From Gemmatimonadota bacterium (GTDB taxonomy: Bacteria; Latescibacterota; UBA2968; UBA8231), in NCBI GenBank assembly GCA_018672475.1, contig JABHFS010000076.1:62001-126000 (forward strand): 64,000 nt of DNA, in the 5' to 3' direction. The notes beneath the pieces are model-generated. The model was not told where the DNA came from, did no database searches, and saw nothing but the letters and a program-made list of their open reading frames with translations. Below are positions 39,887 through 48,987 of this stretch, in pieces. Position numbers and translations under genes: made by a program. How positions within the stretch are numbered: position 1 is the stretch's first letter; every line of letters begins with the position of its first letter.

Positions 39887-41455
39887 ATGCAACAGATACT
39901 ACTGGCCATCGACGACGTATCTCTGCCTTTGCGCAAAAATACTTGCCTCTATCTGAGCAAACCCACGGTGCGGCAGGAGCCGGTGTTGCTGCCGAGCCCA
40001 ACCGACAGCGACGCGCCGGACAATCTCGCGGCGCATTTTTACGGCACGGTGCTCTACGAAGAAGGCAAGTTTCGCATGTGGTATTACGCATGTCATCGCG
40101 GCACGAACCCCGATTGGTCGCCGCGCAAAAAACAGCAAATCGCCAAACCGCAAGACTGGCTGCTCGATGCCAAAGAAGGATACGAGTTCCTGGGGGGTCC
40201 GCTGTGTTATGCGGAGAGCGATGATGGCTTCACTTGGAACAAACCCGCGCTCAATCAGCTTTTGTTTAAAGGCAACCGAGACAATAATGCGTTCGAGCTG
40301 CCGCACACGATTGTCAGCGGCGCGGCGGTCATTCGCGACGACGACGATCCCGATCCGGCGCGGCGTTATAAAATGATCTACGAATTTTTTCCCGACCAGG
40401 CCGATCCGGTCATTGAGCAATACGGCACTTCGCCCAGTATGGCTTGCGCGGTATCGGCTGATGGTTTGCAGTGGACAGTTACGGCGTTGCCTTTTGTCGG
40501 GCAGTTTGTCGAACACTGTTCGTTTATTAAACACGAGGGCCAGTATATCGTGCACTCGCAGGTATTTCCCGGTACGCAATGGAGCGCTGCCTACACCGAA
40601 GGGGGTGCGGCGGGGGGGCGCACCGGTACAGCACATGCCTCCTATGATTTCGATAATTGGCCGGACTTGTGGCAGTGGGCTTTTGCCCTGCCGGAGCCGG
40701 CCGATCCGGAACAGCGCGACGCGCATAATGCTTATGATCAGGTCCATCTTGGCGTGGGTGCGGCTAGTTTTGGTAATGTCTGTGTGGGAGTCTACGGAAT
40801 CTGGCACAGCCAGGCTTTCGGGGAGAACTTCGGCAAGATCAGCTGCGACTTAGGCTTGTTAGTGTCCAATGACGGCATTCGTTTCCGCGAACCGGGCGCG
40901 ACGCCCGGGGAGGTTTTTATTCATCATGATGACTCACCGGTAACGCCGACGTCGGGCTGCGCTTATAACACCGTGCTCTGCCAAGGTAATGGCATCTTGA
41001 ATGTCGGCGACGAAACGCGCATCTATCACGGCCGCTGGCGCAATGTCGGGCAAAAAGCTGAGGATGTGGCTATGCACTACCACGCCGAAGTGGCGCTGGC
41101 GACACTGCCGCGCGACCGTTGGGGTGGGCTCGGGCTGAATCCGGGGGTGGAGGAAGGCACCATCTGCTCGGCGCCTGTGGTGGTGCCGCAGGATGGAGTG
41201 ATCCGTATCAATGCCGATGGCGTGTCGGGGTTGTCGGTCGATTTGCTGGACGAGCGCTTTCAGTTGCTGGCGGGTTTTGCCGGCGGGCAAGTAGTCGGAC
41301 CGGACGGGCTCGATTGTTTGGTACACTGGACGGGGAAATCGCTGGCGGAGTTAGGAGGGCAATCGGTGCGAGTGCAGGTGAGTATACAAAAGACCGATGA
41401 GGCTTTACCTAGGGTATATGCGCTTTATCTAGGTGCCTCTGAGGTGGGGTCTTAA
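39887..41455 (+). CDS. GH43/GH32-like five-bladed beta-propeller protein
   Basis: A 522-residue protein with propeller repeats resembling the GH43/62/32/68 superfamily. Repeated Asp-box-like strands are CYAESDDGFTWNKP, SADGLQWTVTAL and LLVSNDGIRFREPGA, and HFYGTVLYEEGKFRMWYYAC is a typical first blade. IVSGAAVIRDDDDPDPARRY and YNTVLCQGNGILNVGDETRI carry the blade-start acidic residues. A C-terminal beta-sandwich (from about residue 425) completes it. There is no signal peptide. It could be a glycosidase or a glycoside phosphorylase-like protein. AAAAGGA precedes the ATG. It converges on the sulfatase gene. Confidence 0.7.
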   Translation: MQQILLAIDDVSLPLRKNTCLYLSKPTVRQEPVLLPSPTDSDAPDNLAAHFYGTVLYEEGKFRMWYYACHRGTNPDWSPRKKQQIAKPQDWLLDAKEGYEFLGGPLCYAESDDGFTWNKPALNQLLFKGNRDNNAFELPHTIVSGAAVIRDDDDPDPARRYKMIYEFFPDQADPVIEQYGTSPSMACAVSADGLQWTVTALPFVGQFVEHCSFIKHEGQYIVHSQVFPGTQWSAAYTEGGAAGGRTGTAHASYDFDNWPDLWQWAFALPEPADPEQRDAHNAYDQVHLGVGAASFGNVCVGVYGIWHSQAFGENFGKISCDLGLLVSNDGIRFREPGATPGEVFIHHDDSPVTPTSGCAYNTVLCQGNGILNVGDETRIYHGRWRNVGQKAEDVAMHYHAEVALATLPRDRWGGLGLNPGVEEGTICSAPVVVPQDGVIRINADGVSGLSVDLLDERFQLLAGFAGGQVVGPDGLDCLVHWTGKSLAELGGQSVRVQVSIQKTDEALPRVYALYLGASEVGS

Positions 41456-41488
41456 TCGAGATCGATGCTCTTTATTCGCTGGATTCCC

Positions 41489-42877
41489 TTAATTGTAGGG
41501 CAATATCGGCTCGGGGAAGTTCCAGCGGACCCAATCCCATTGAAACATATCGTCCGTCGCGTCATTCCATCCGATCAGGCGCGCTTTCATCTGTTTGAGC
41601 GTATCGGCGGACGAGGCGTCATCGATGAGATTCCGCAACTCCGCGGGGTCGGCTTCGAGATCGTATAGCTCGTCCATATCGTTCGGTGAATACACATATT
41701 TCCATCGTTCGGTACGCACCATCCGCTGCGAGCTATAGCCCCAGACCTCGCCATGGCTTTCGCAATATACACTATCGGGCCAGTCTTCCGGGCTATTGCC
41801 TTCTAAAAATGGCAGCAAGCTCTTGCCATCGAGCCCTGTAGGTAATGCGCCGCCGCCGCATTCGACGAGGGTGGGCATTAAATCCAGCAAGCGAACAAAT
41901 TGCGGGATGGCCCTGTGCTCGCTCCCCGGCATTTTTACCAATAACGGAATGCGAAAGACCTCATCATACATCGTACCAGACTTTTCAAAGTGCTTGTGGC
42001 TGCCCAACGAGTCGCCGTGATCCGCGCTGAAAATAAAGATCGTATTATCTTCGATGCCGCACTCGCCAATCGCGTCGAGCACCCGCCCTACGCAAGTATC
42101 GATTAGCGACACATCGCCATAATATTTGGCGATCACCTGCTGCCACCAGGACCAGTCCTTGTCTTCGAGATGCCATTCTTGGTGTTTGCGCAAATGCGCG
42201 GCGGGTTTGCCGGTAAACGATTCGGCAAAATTTGGCCACGGTTCAATCGTTTGCGGGTCGTACATCGAGGCATAAGGCTCGGGTACTATATTGGCGAAAT
42301 GCGGCGCGGTCGCGTCGACGCGTAAAAAGAAGGGTTGATCACCGCCGGCCCGCTCGCGTAGCATCGCAATGCCGTCATCGGCCACTTTCCACGTTTTATG
42401 CTCTTCTTTTGGCAAGGCACTTGTGCCTGCGACGGGAAAAGAATTGCCGGGAAAATCGACCGTCAATGCTGAGCCGGGTTCCATTTCGGTCTGTGCATTC
42501 CCGATAATGTGCCGGTCAAAGCCGAATTCCTCCGGCCCCAGATCTTGGTGCACGTGCCATTTGCCCGCATAGTCCAGGGCGTAACCCGTCTCTTTTAACA
42601 GGCGGCTAAAGGTCGCTACGTCGGTCGATAGCCCCCTGTTCCAGGCGGGTGCGATATGCGTATTGATCATCACGCCGTGCTTGTGCGGATATAGCCCCGT
42701 CAGCAACGAAGCGCGAGCAGGTGAGCAGACCGGGCTTGTAGTATAGGCCTGGTCGAAACGGATGCCTTCATTGGCGAGTTGATCTAAATGCGGCGTCTGG
42801 CAGGTTTTATTGCCATAGCACCCCAGTGCGTCGCGTCGCAATTGATCGGTCAAAAAAAGCACGATATTGGGCGCCAT
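41489..42877 (-). CDS. Sulfatase, type I
   Basis: A formylglycine sulfatase of 462 residues. The metal site is NIVLFLTDQLRRDALGCYG, and the modification motif Cys51-Ser-Pro-Ala-Arg (SPVCSPARASLLTG) is canonical. The IFIFSADHGDSLGSHKHFEK block provides further ligands. The C-terminal VRTERWKYVYSPNDMDELYD is typical of heparan/choline-sulfatase-like enzymes. The start at ATG 42877 is supported by AGAGGGA; the frame remains open far upstream but that part is not sulfatase-like. No signal peptide is visible. A 9-bp hairpin sits in its leader. It probably desulfates sugars handled by the neighbouring propeller and sialidase-like proteins. Confidence 0.92.
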   Translation of the reverse strand: MAPNIVLFLTDQLRRDALGCYGNKTCQTPHLDQLANEGIRFDQAYTTSPVCSPARASLLTGLYPHKHGVMINTHIAPAWNRGLSTDVATFSRLLKETGYALDYAGKWHVHQDLGPEEFGFDRHIIGNAQTEMEPGSALTVDFPGNSFPVAGTSALPKEEHKTWKVADDGIAMLRERAGGDQPFFLRVDATAPHFANIVPEPYASMYDPQTIEPWPNFAESFTGKPAAHLRKHQEWHLEDKDWSWWQQVIAKYYGDVSLIDTCVGRVLDAIGECGIEDNTIFIFSADHGDSLGSHKHFEKSGTMYDEVFRIPLLVKMPGSEHRAIPQFVRLLDLMPTLVECGGGALPTGLDGKSLLPFLEGNSPEDWPDSVYCESHGEVWGYSSQRMVRTERWKYVYSPNDMDELYDLEADPAELRNLIDDASSADTLKQMKARLIGWNDATDDMFQWDWVRWNFPEPILPYN

Positions 42878-42893
42878 AAATGTCCCTCTGGCC

Positions 42894-42915
42894 GTCTCCC
42901 TTGGGGAAGGGAGAC
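42894..42915 (-). promoter_or_regulatory. Hairpin in the sulfatase leader
   Basis: GTCTCCCTT (42894-42902) and AAGGGAGAC (42907-42915) form a 9-bp perfect stem with a 4-base loop, 17 bases upstream of the sulfatase start codon. The AGAGGG ribosome site follows directly. It could modulate initiation or stabilise the mRNA 5' end; there is no T run for termination. Confidence 0.45.
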
Positions 42916-43150
42916 ACAATAGGTATTTTAGTTTGAAATTGTGCGAAAGAATAACGTACCTGGAAAGATAAGCCCATGACCCGTCCAACGCTAAAATCTC
43001 CACCGGCCGGTTCAGCCTAGTCGCTGGCCAATTCGGGTTGTTGTCGCAGGGGTAGAAGAAATGGCAGGTGTTGGCCCTCTGAATTCTGTGAAAGATTAAA
43101 ATATTCAATATCCATGCGGTTATCGTCACAACCCGAAGGACAAGGTGACT

Positions 43151-43870
43151 ATGATACCACTCGACTACAGTCGTTCGTTTATACTTAGTACTGCCGCCAG
43201 AAACGAAGTGCGGTTTTGGGTCGAATCGCGCACTCGCATCATCGATGAGCGGACCGGACAGCACGAGGATTATATCCAGGTGGGCTCCTGCAAGGGGGAG
43301 CGCACTTTTGCGCCCAACGGCCTCTTCCAGGAGGACAACTACGATTTTATGCCGATCTTTGGCCCCGAGCATAGTGTGGCCTTTAGGCGCAAGGCTTATC
43401 TCAACCCGCAATACAAAGAATGCCTGCCTTCAATGGATTTTCCGTTCGGGGGGCCGAGATACTACCTGACTGAAGGTGTAAAGACGGACGAATTGCGGGA
43501 TAACGAGGCGATCGTCAACGCGAACTATGCTTTGCTACCCATCGTCTCGCAGACGGAGATTTGGAACGATGAGACTCAGTTGCGTGCGATTATCGAATGC
43601 CCGGCGAAAACAATAAATTCGCGGCGCGAGGACCACAGCTACCAAGTGGACACCGGGCCGATCGTCTTTCCCGACTTGAGTGTCAGGCACGACCGTTATG
43701 TCGACGGAATATCCCTGGCCTTTGTGGCGTTTAACGCGCCGCATTTTGCCGATTTTGTGCTCGAAGTGCCGACGACTGTCGGTGAAGGGCAACAGGCCTG
43801 CCAGGTGCACCACTATTCGGAGTTGCTGAGTTACAAGGCGCGCAATACGATGTGGTCGGTGGAAGCGTAG
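43151..43870 (+). CDS. Conserved-looking hypothetical protein
   Basis: A 239-residue protein of unrecognised family. It appears to be mostly beta-strand (RNEVRFWVESRTRIIDERT, EDYIQVGSCKGERTF, VAFRRKAYLNPQYKECLP). A central YYLTEGVKTDELRDNEAIVN and a late DFVLEVPTTVGEGQQACQVH follow. There is no signal peptide, transmembrane helix or nucleotide-binding motif. The start is ATG 43151 behind GAAGGAC; GTG 43145 is an alternative. It lies between two carbohydrate-active genes on the opposite strand. The codon pattern and length indicate a real gene; the function is open. Confidence 0.6.
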   Translation: MIPLDYSRSFILSTAARNEVRFWVESRTRIIDERTGQHEDYIQVGSCKGERTFAPNGLFQEDNYDFMPIFGPEHSVAFRRKAYLNPQYKECLPSMDFPFGGPRYYLTEGVKTDELRDNEAIVNANYALLPIVSQTEIWNDETQLRAIIECPAKTINSRREDHSYQVDTGPIVFPDLSVRHDRYVDGISLAFVAFNAPHFADFVLEVPTTVGEGQQACQVHHYSELLSYKARNTMWSVEA

Positions 43871-43960
43871 GTGTCAAATCGTCCGGCGTTTTTTAAGGGC
43901 TAAGCAAAATCGTCGGAAAAAGTACCGGTAATGTTGCTGTGCGACCGTCGGGGACGGCTT

Positions 43961-45934
43961 CTACTCGGCTTCGGCGGCTAATAGTTCGAGCCGGACCTTG
44001 TGGGCGAGCAAGTGCCGGACCACTTTTTTATCGTCGCGCGTAGGTTCCCACAATTGGTCCTCGAAGACCACGAGTATTTCGTCAGCTGCAATTTCCACCG
44101 CTGTGACGCCTTGCCATCCGGGTGCGGTCGAGACGGTGATTTCGTAGGGCCAGCCCTCCCCATAGCCGTCGAGGCAGACCGCGATCCGGTTGTCTGGCCG
44201 GCCATAGGTGGCGACAAGCATCCCATTAGACATCGCCAATAGCCCCGGATACTGGCCGTGCAGCCGGCTGCGCACCGGATCGCTCCAGGTGCGGCCCCCG
44301 TCGGCGGAGCGCGCGAAGTAGAGCGGCGCATTGCCCTCGCCATTGCGCAGGATTGTCAACAAGTCGCCATTGGGTAGCAGCGCTAGCCCGGGTTCGGCCC
44401 AGCCTTCATCACCCATCTCCGGCAAGGGCGGCACGCAACCCCGATAGTGCCAGGTCATGCCGCCGTCCTCGGAACCCAAGCACCAACTGGAATATTTGTA
44501 GAGGTTGAAGTCGTGCGGATATTTGTCCCAGTCTTTGTAGCGAATATCGGTATGGACGATATCGTGCTCGCAATAGCCATAACACATGCCGATCGCGCTG
44601 CCGTCGGGCATCACGACGGTCTGATGGTTTAGTGTGTTGACGCGGACCACCCCATCCTCGCCCATTGAGGGCACGTGTGGGCCTAAGTGAAACGTGGGGT
44701 GGATCTCTTCGACGGTGCGCCATCCGTCGTTGGAGCGGTAGGCCGGGGCCGTAGCTTGGCCTTTTTCAGTCGGCTCTCCGATGGCGCAGAACAACAGGTC
44801 GGGGCCATCGGGAAAATTTAATCCGGTCACATGAGCGCCCAGGGCGCCTAGGTGCTTCGGCCCCGCGGGCTGCCAGCTTGCGCCCTGGTCCCGGCTGAGG
44901 AATTCGCCGGCGAGTAACGTGCCGTCGGTGCAATGAAATACCGAGGGCGTGGAATCGGTCACGCCGATATAGATCGGGTCGCTGACGCTGACTTTGAGCC
45001 GTCGTTCGGCGGCGACCTTTTCGCCGCGCGTACTGTGCACGAAAATTCGCGATCGGTCGGTTTTTTCTAGCCGGGCGCAAAAATGGTGTTCGCCGTCGGC
45101 GAAGGTCGACAGAACGGTTTTGGCGACGATGGTATTCCACCCGCTTTGCAGGCGAATCGGATCAGTAAAGAGATCCCACTTGCGATTCTGGTTGGCGCTG
45201 CACGATAGAAACGGGCCGTCGAAACGCGCCGCCTCTTCGCCGTTGGCCCAGATCCGGCAAGGCGTGTTAGAGCTCCACCGCAGCAGATAATCCCTTGCTT
45301 CCTCGACTCGTACCTGGGCCGCCAGGTAGCTGACCGAATGGTCGAAGGGAAAGCTCGGCTGATCCCAGGCACGGCGCGGGAATTCCCATGAGCTATAAGA
45401 GGTGTAATAGCCGACCCGCTGGCCGCACTCGGGGCAGCGGTCCGGTTTGGCGGGGATATGGGTCTCGCAGCGGGGGCAGTGCGGTTCGCCGGGGATGCCG
45501 CGCTCGGGCGAACCCCAACACGGCATTAGCTGGTCCTCGATGGTGAACAAGTCCATCGTCACGTGCACGCCGCCGGGCGGTTCGGGTTGCGGCTCCTTGC
45601 TTCTCAGCCGCAGTTGGTGGTGGTGGCGTAGCAAGATCCGCTCTGGTGTCAATTCCCACCATTTGTTCATCACGCTAACGGCCGAATACCGGCGCCAGAT
45701 ACAGCCGGTTATTTCCTCGTCCTCGTGGGGGACGAGTAGGGCTTCGTCGGTGATAAAATGATCATCGAGCGCGCGGGCGGGCTCGGCGACGGCGTAGGCC
45801 CGCTCGGCGAAGGAGAAAGGCCCGAGCACCCACCACTGGCGCAGGAAGTTGCGCCAATGCACATAATCGCGGTTCGGATCGGCGGGTTCGATGAAATTGG
45901 CGACGATGCTTTCGGGTGCGGTTGTTGCAGGCAT
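43961..45934 (-). CDS. Sialidase-like beta-propeller protein with zinc ribbon
   Basis: A 657-residue protein in three parts. Residues 1-150 form a beta-rich region (WWVLGPFSFAERAYAVAE). A zinc ribbon follows, CPRC at 153-156 and CPEC at 167-170 (C-x2-C-x10-C-x2-C), then a carbohydrate-binding-like domain. From about residue 330 there is an exo-alpha-sialidase (BNR) propeller with Asp boxes SRDQGASWQPAG, SEDGGMTWHYRG and SADGGRTWSDPV. No signal peptide is present. A zinc ribbon in such a protein is unusual. It may be a glycoside-cleaving or sugar-binding cytoplasmic protein; true sialidase activity is not shown. AAAGGA precedes the ATG. Confidence 0.75.
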   Translation of the reverse strand: MPATTAPESIVANFIEPADPNRDYVHWRNFLRQWWVLGPFSFAERAYAVAEPARALDDHFITDEALLVPHEDEEITGCIWRRYSAVSVMNKWWELTPERILLRHHHQLRLRSKEPQPEPPGGVHVTMDLFTIEDQLMPCWGSPERGIPGEPHCPRCETHIPAKPDRCPECGQRVGYYTSYSSWEFPRRAWDQPSFPFDHSVSYLAAQVRVEEARDYLLRWSSNTPCRIWANGEEAARFDGPFLSCSANQNRKWDLFTDPIRLQSGWNTIVAKTVLSTFADGEHHFCARLEKTDRSRIFVHSTRGEKVAAERRLKVSVSDPIYIGVTDSTPSVFHCTDGTLLAGEFLSRDQGASWQPAGPKHLGALGAHVTGLNFPDGPDLLFCAIGEPTEKGQATAPAYRSNDGWRTVEEIHPTFHLGPHVPSMGEDGVVRVNTLNHQTVVMPDGSAIGMCYGYCEHDIVHTDIRYKDWDKYPHDFNLYKYSSWCLGSEDGGMTWHYRGCVPPLPEMGDEGWAEPGLALLPNGDLLTILRNGEGNAPLYFARSADGGRTWSDPVRSRLHGQYPGLLAMSNGMLVATYGRPDNRIAVCLDGYGEGWPYEITVSTAPGWQGVTAVEIAADEILVVFEDQLWEPTRDDKKVVRHLLAHKVRLELLAAEAE

Positions 45935-46043
45935 AGTGTATTCCTTTCGTTCATTTCAATTCGTGCGAAAGGTTCTCGCGGTGCTTGAACGAGAATTAAA
46001 ATAGCGATCGGCGCTCGCTACGCATTTGTCCCAGGTCATCGCC

Positions 46044-47189
46044 TTATGATGGTTTCGCCCAGTCGAAAGCTGTGGGTAGCTCTGCTTGATCTTGTGGCAG
46101 CCTACTGAAGCTACCCTCTAACGGGACGCCGAAAAAATAGTCGTCGGCAAAACTTGCAAGCGCGGCAATATCTTCTTCGGTATGGTCGTGTCCGCCCTGG
46201 TGGAAAAAGAGGCCATTGCGTTTGGGCACGCCGAGGAAGTCGTAGATCGGTTCCGTAGCCAAAAACGAGATACAGGTCCCTGCGGGGTTCGCCCATTCGT
46301 CCGTGGTGCCTTCTGTGCGCAATAGGGGGCGCGGTGCGACGAGCCCCATGAGGAAGTGCTGGTCAAAGGGCAGCTCTTCTTCGCGCCCCGCCCATTGCTC
46401 GAAATCAGCATGTGCCCAGGCCCACCATCGCTCGCGGCTGGTAAGCGCGGTAAGGTCCTCGCATTTTTCGCCGAGCGCGAGGTAGGAGCCGGCTCCGGCG
46501 CAACCGGAGCCCGCCGGGTTGACCAGGGCGATGCGCTCGTCCAGTGCGCCGGCGAGCAACGCAGTCTTGCCATTGCGAGAATGTCCGGAGATCATGATCT
46601 GCCGTGGGTTGACGCCGGATAAGGTCTGCACGTAATCGACAAGGCGCAAACCGCCCCATGCCCATGTGGAAATCGAACCCCAAGAATAGCGATCGGGCGC
46701 GAGTTGCTGATAGGCCGTGCGGGCGGGGCCGACGATGGCATGGCCCATTTCCATCGGTTCGAGCTGGTTGTTTTCATAACAAATAACCATATACCCTTTG
46801 GCGAGCAGTTGCTCAAATTGCCTGTTGCCGACATAGATAAGCACGGGGATGCCGTCTTGCGCAAAACCTTTGACGATTTTTTTGCGTTGGGCGATGCTAT
46901 CCGTGGAGGGGCGCCAGACGGTCACATCCATGCCAAAGGCGAGATCGGGACGGTTCTCTTTTGCTGTGAAGTCGAAACGCAACTTCTCGCAGGTTTCGCC
47001 GTTGACCTGTGTCTGTGATTCTATGATGGTGACGGATACTTTTTCCGGTGGACCCGGCATGGTGCCGTATTGAATATTAAGCATCATGTCTTTGATTTCT
47101 TCGCGCCGTTTTTGCCAATCTTCTACGGAGATGACGCGGCGCCCGTCTTGCATTAGAAAGGGGTCGGGAAGGTGCTTGATCAAGCGCAT
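46044..47189 (-). CDS. Alpha/beta-hydrolase, CE15 (glucuronoyl esterase)-like
   Basis: A serine esterase-like protein of 381 residues. The nucleophile elbow GHSRNGKTALLAGALDERIA holds Ser204 in the G-x-S-R-x-G-K pattern of CE15 glucuronoyl esterases (where GCSRxGK is usual). It is followed by LVNPAGSGCAGAGS. The late GLFFHQGGHDHTEEDIAAL gives the catalytic histidine. There is no signal peptide, unlike most CE15 enzymes that act on plant cell walls. It may cleave an ester on an imported uronate-containing oligosaccharide. It is followed downstream by non-coding DNA; the isomerase gene lies upstream. Confidence 0.75.
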   Translation of the reverse strand: MRLIKHLPDPFLMQDGRRVISVEDWQKRREEIKDMMLNIQYGTMPGPPEKVSVTIIESQTQVNGETCEKLRFDFTAKENRPDLAFGMDVTVWRPSTDSIAQRKKIVKGFAQDGIPVLIYVGNRQFEQLLAKGYMVICYENNQLEPMEMGHAIVGPARTAYQQLAPDRYSWGSISTWAWGGLRLVDYVQTLSGVNPRQIMISGHSRNGKTALLAGALDERIALVNPAGSGCAGAGSYLALGEKCEDLTALTSRERWWAWAHADFEQWAGREEELPFDQHFLMGLVAPRPLLRTEGTTDEWANPAGTCISFLATEPIYDFLGVPKRNGLFFHQGGHDHTEEDIAALASFADDYFFGVPLEGSFSRLPQDQAELPTAFDWAKPS

Positions 47190-47207
47190 GTTGTTCTGCC
47201 CGCCGAG

Positions 47208-48077
47208 TTATGCGTCATCGCCGAAGATCCTTTTGAATGCGGGTATACAAGTCCTGAACCCGTCTTCGAATGTGCCGCCGTCGGGGCGATAGACGCTCTC
47301 GTAGGAGATAATGCCCTGGTAGTTGTCTCGTTTTAGCGCCGTGGCGATGTCTGCGAGGTAGGGTGCCGCGTCGCCTTCGCCCAGCGGGCAAATGCCCAAG
47401 GTCGCGTGCGGGATATTGACCTTGGCGTCCTTGATGTGGATATGCCCGATGTGGTCTTTGATGTGTTCGTAGGCATTCGGATAGGGTATATCGGCGCAGT
47501 AGAGGGTGTTGGGAATGTCCCAAAGGATCTTAAGGCGTTTGCTGCCCAAGTCGTCGATGAGTTTTTTGCCGAGAAAACCCGAGGTGATCATCGAATTGTT
47601 CCCCGTCTCGACGACGAGCGTGACGTCGTTGTCCTCGGCGACTTGCACGATGGGCTCCATAAGTTTTAGAAAGCGGTCCCAGGCGCCATTGCTGACATTC
47701 CAAACTTCCGCGCCATTGTGCCCGAAGAGGATCATTTCTTTGCGGCCGCTCATAATGCGCACGAGCTTCGTGTCGAGCGTTTTGGCCATATCGATACAGC
47801 ATTTAAGCCCGTGCAAATGTGTTTGGAATATTTCATCTGCCGGTTCGACGTCCATAACCGACAAGCCGGCGAAATTATGGCGTGAGATACAGGAGATGGT
47901 AATGTTGTATTGTTCCGCGAGCGTTTTTATCTGTTGAATCTGCTCGTTGCTGTGATCTCCGACCTCTTTGTCCCAAACGAATTGCAGCTCGGCATGCTGA
48001 AGTCCAAACTCGGCCATGCGCTTTAATGCGTGCTCGAAATCTCGGCTGATGCCGTCGGTGATGACGCCTAATTTCAT
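47208..48077 (-). CDS. Sugar phosphate isomerase/epimerase (xylose-isomerase-like TIM barrel)
   Basis: A TIM-barrel metal enzyme of the AP-endonuclease-2/IolE-Hyi family, 289 residues. Metal and substrate ligands lie in TLVVETGNNSMITSG (Glu), ILWDIPNTLYCADIPYP (Asp), HIGHIHIKDAKVNIP (His, Asp) and GIISYESVYRPDGG (Glu). It probably isomerises or epimerises a ketose or hydroxypyruvate-type substrate. Its start lies 5 bases after the stop of the upstream dehydrogenase gene, and the esterase gene starts 18 bases after its own stop, so dehydrogenase-isomerase-esterase form one operon. Confidence 0.88.
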   Translation of the reverse strand: MKLGVITDGISRDFEHALKRMAEFGLQHAELQFVWDKEVGDHSNEQIQQIKTLAEQYNITISCISRHNFAGLSVMDVEPADEIFQTHLHGLKCCIDMAKTLDTKLVRIMSGRKEMILFGHNGAEVWNVSNGAWDRFLKLMEPIVQVAEDNDVTLVVETGNNSMITSGFLGKKLIDDLGSKRLKILWDIPNTLYCADIPYPNAYEHIKDHIGHIHIKDAKVNIPHATLGICPLGEGDAAPYLADIATALKRDNYQGIISYESVYRPDGGTFEDGFRTCIPAFKRIFGDDA

Positions 48078-48081
48078 TTTA

Positions 48082-48987
48082 TTATGCCTCCTCGGCGGAT
48101 TTCTCTACGGTTGTACCGGCGATTTGCTCGAGCAATTTGACGATGGACCAATTGTCTTCGTCCGGGAAAAGCGAGATGCCCGCCTGAAATAGTTCGAAGG
48201 CGGCGCTGGTGGTGAACATCGATACGCCATTTTCCTTGGCCATATTCATCGTGATGCCAAGGTCTTTGTACATGGTGCCGATATGGCTGCCGGTGTCTTT
48301 GAATTTTCGTTCCATGATGAGCGAAGCGGCGTTTTCGAAAAGGGGGCTGCCTACCCCGCTGGAGCGGAAAACTTCAAAGAGGGTCTCGGCCTTCGCGCCC
48401 GATTTGACGCCGAGCACCAACGATTCGAATATGGCGGTGAAGGTCGAGCCGATGAGGGCCTGTAAAGACGCTTTGACGGTCTGGCCCAGGCCAACTTCCT
48501 CACCGACGTGAAAGATGTTTTTACCGACGGCCTGCAGCACGGGTTTGATGTCGTCGAATACCTGTTGTGGCGCCGCCGTCATTAGGGTGAGCGTACCGCC
48601 TTCTGCGCCGGGCTTGCCACCGCTGACCGGAGTATCGACCAAGTGGATGCCCCGGTCGAGGATGGGCTGTTCGAGTTCGCGTATCTCTGACGGGTGCACG
48701 GTGGCCGAGACGATGATCGTGGAGCCGGGTTTAAGGCTTGCGAGCAAGCCCGAGTCGCCGAAGAGCGCTTGTTTGATCTGCGCGCCGCTGAGCACCATGA
48801 TGAAAACGGCGTCGGCCTTTTCGCCAACTTCCTTGCAGGTGGCGACCGGTGTGCCGCCCAACTCTTTGAGCGTGTCTAGTTGCTTTGGATTGAGGTCGAA
48901 TCCGGTGAGGTTGAAACCGTTTTCGATGAGATTTTTGGCCATGCTGATGCCCATATTGCCCAGGCCGATGAATCCGATCTCTTTCAT
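48082..48987 (-). CDS. NAD(P)-dependent 3-hydroxyisobutyrate/tartronate-semialdehyde reductase family
   Basis: A beta-hydroxyacid dehydrogenase of 301 residues. The Rossmann motif is GFIGLGNMGISMAKNLIENG (residues about 5-24). The family substrate motif is VDTPVSGGKPGAEGGTLTLM, and the catalytic lysine is in GQTVKASLQALIGS. It reduces tartronate semialdehyde, 3-hydroxyisobutyrate or a related sugar-acid product. Together with the downstream xylose-isomerase-like gene it resembles the hydroxypyruvate isomerase/tartronate semialdehyde reductase (Hyi-GlxR) pair of glyoxylate metabolism, though the substrate here may differ. It is the first gene of the minus-strand operon. Confidence 0.9.
   Translation of the reverse strand: MKEIGFIGLGNMGISMAKNLIENGFNLTGFDLNPKQLDTLKELGGTPVATCKEVGEKADAVFIMVLSGAQIKQALFGDSGLLASLKPGSTIIVSATVHPSEIRELEQPILDRGIHLVDTPVSGGKPGAEGGTLTLMTAAPQQVFDDIKPVLQAVGKNIFHVGEEVGLGQTVKASLQALIGSTFTAIFESLVLGVKSGAKAETLFEVFRSSGVGSPLFENAASLIMERKFKDTGSHIGTMYKDLGITMNMAKENGVSMFTTSAAFELFQAGISLFPDEDNWSIVKLLEQIAGTTVEKSAEEA

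Noticed and set aside
42878-43411. N-terminal extension of the 41-43 kb sulfatase (frame open to 43411)
   Set aside because: The extension shows no sulfatase or signal-peptide features and overlaps the plus-strand gene at 43151; ATG 42877 has a ribosome site and the normal family start.
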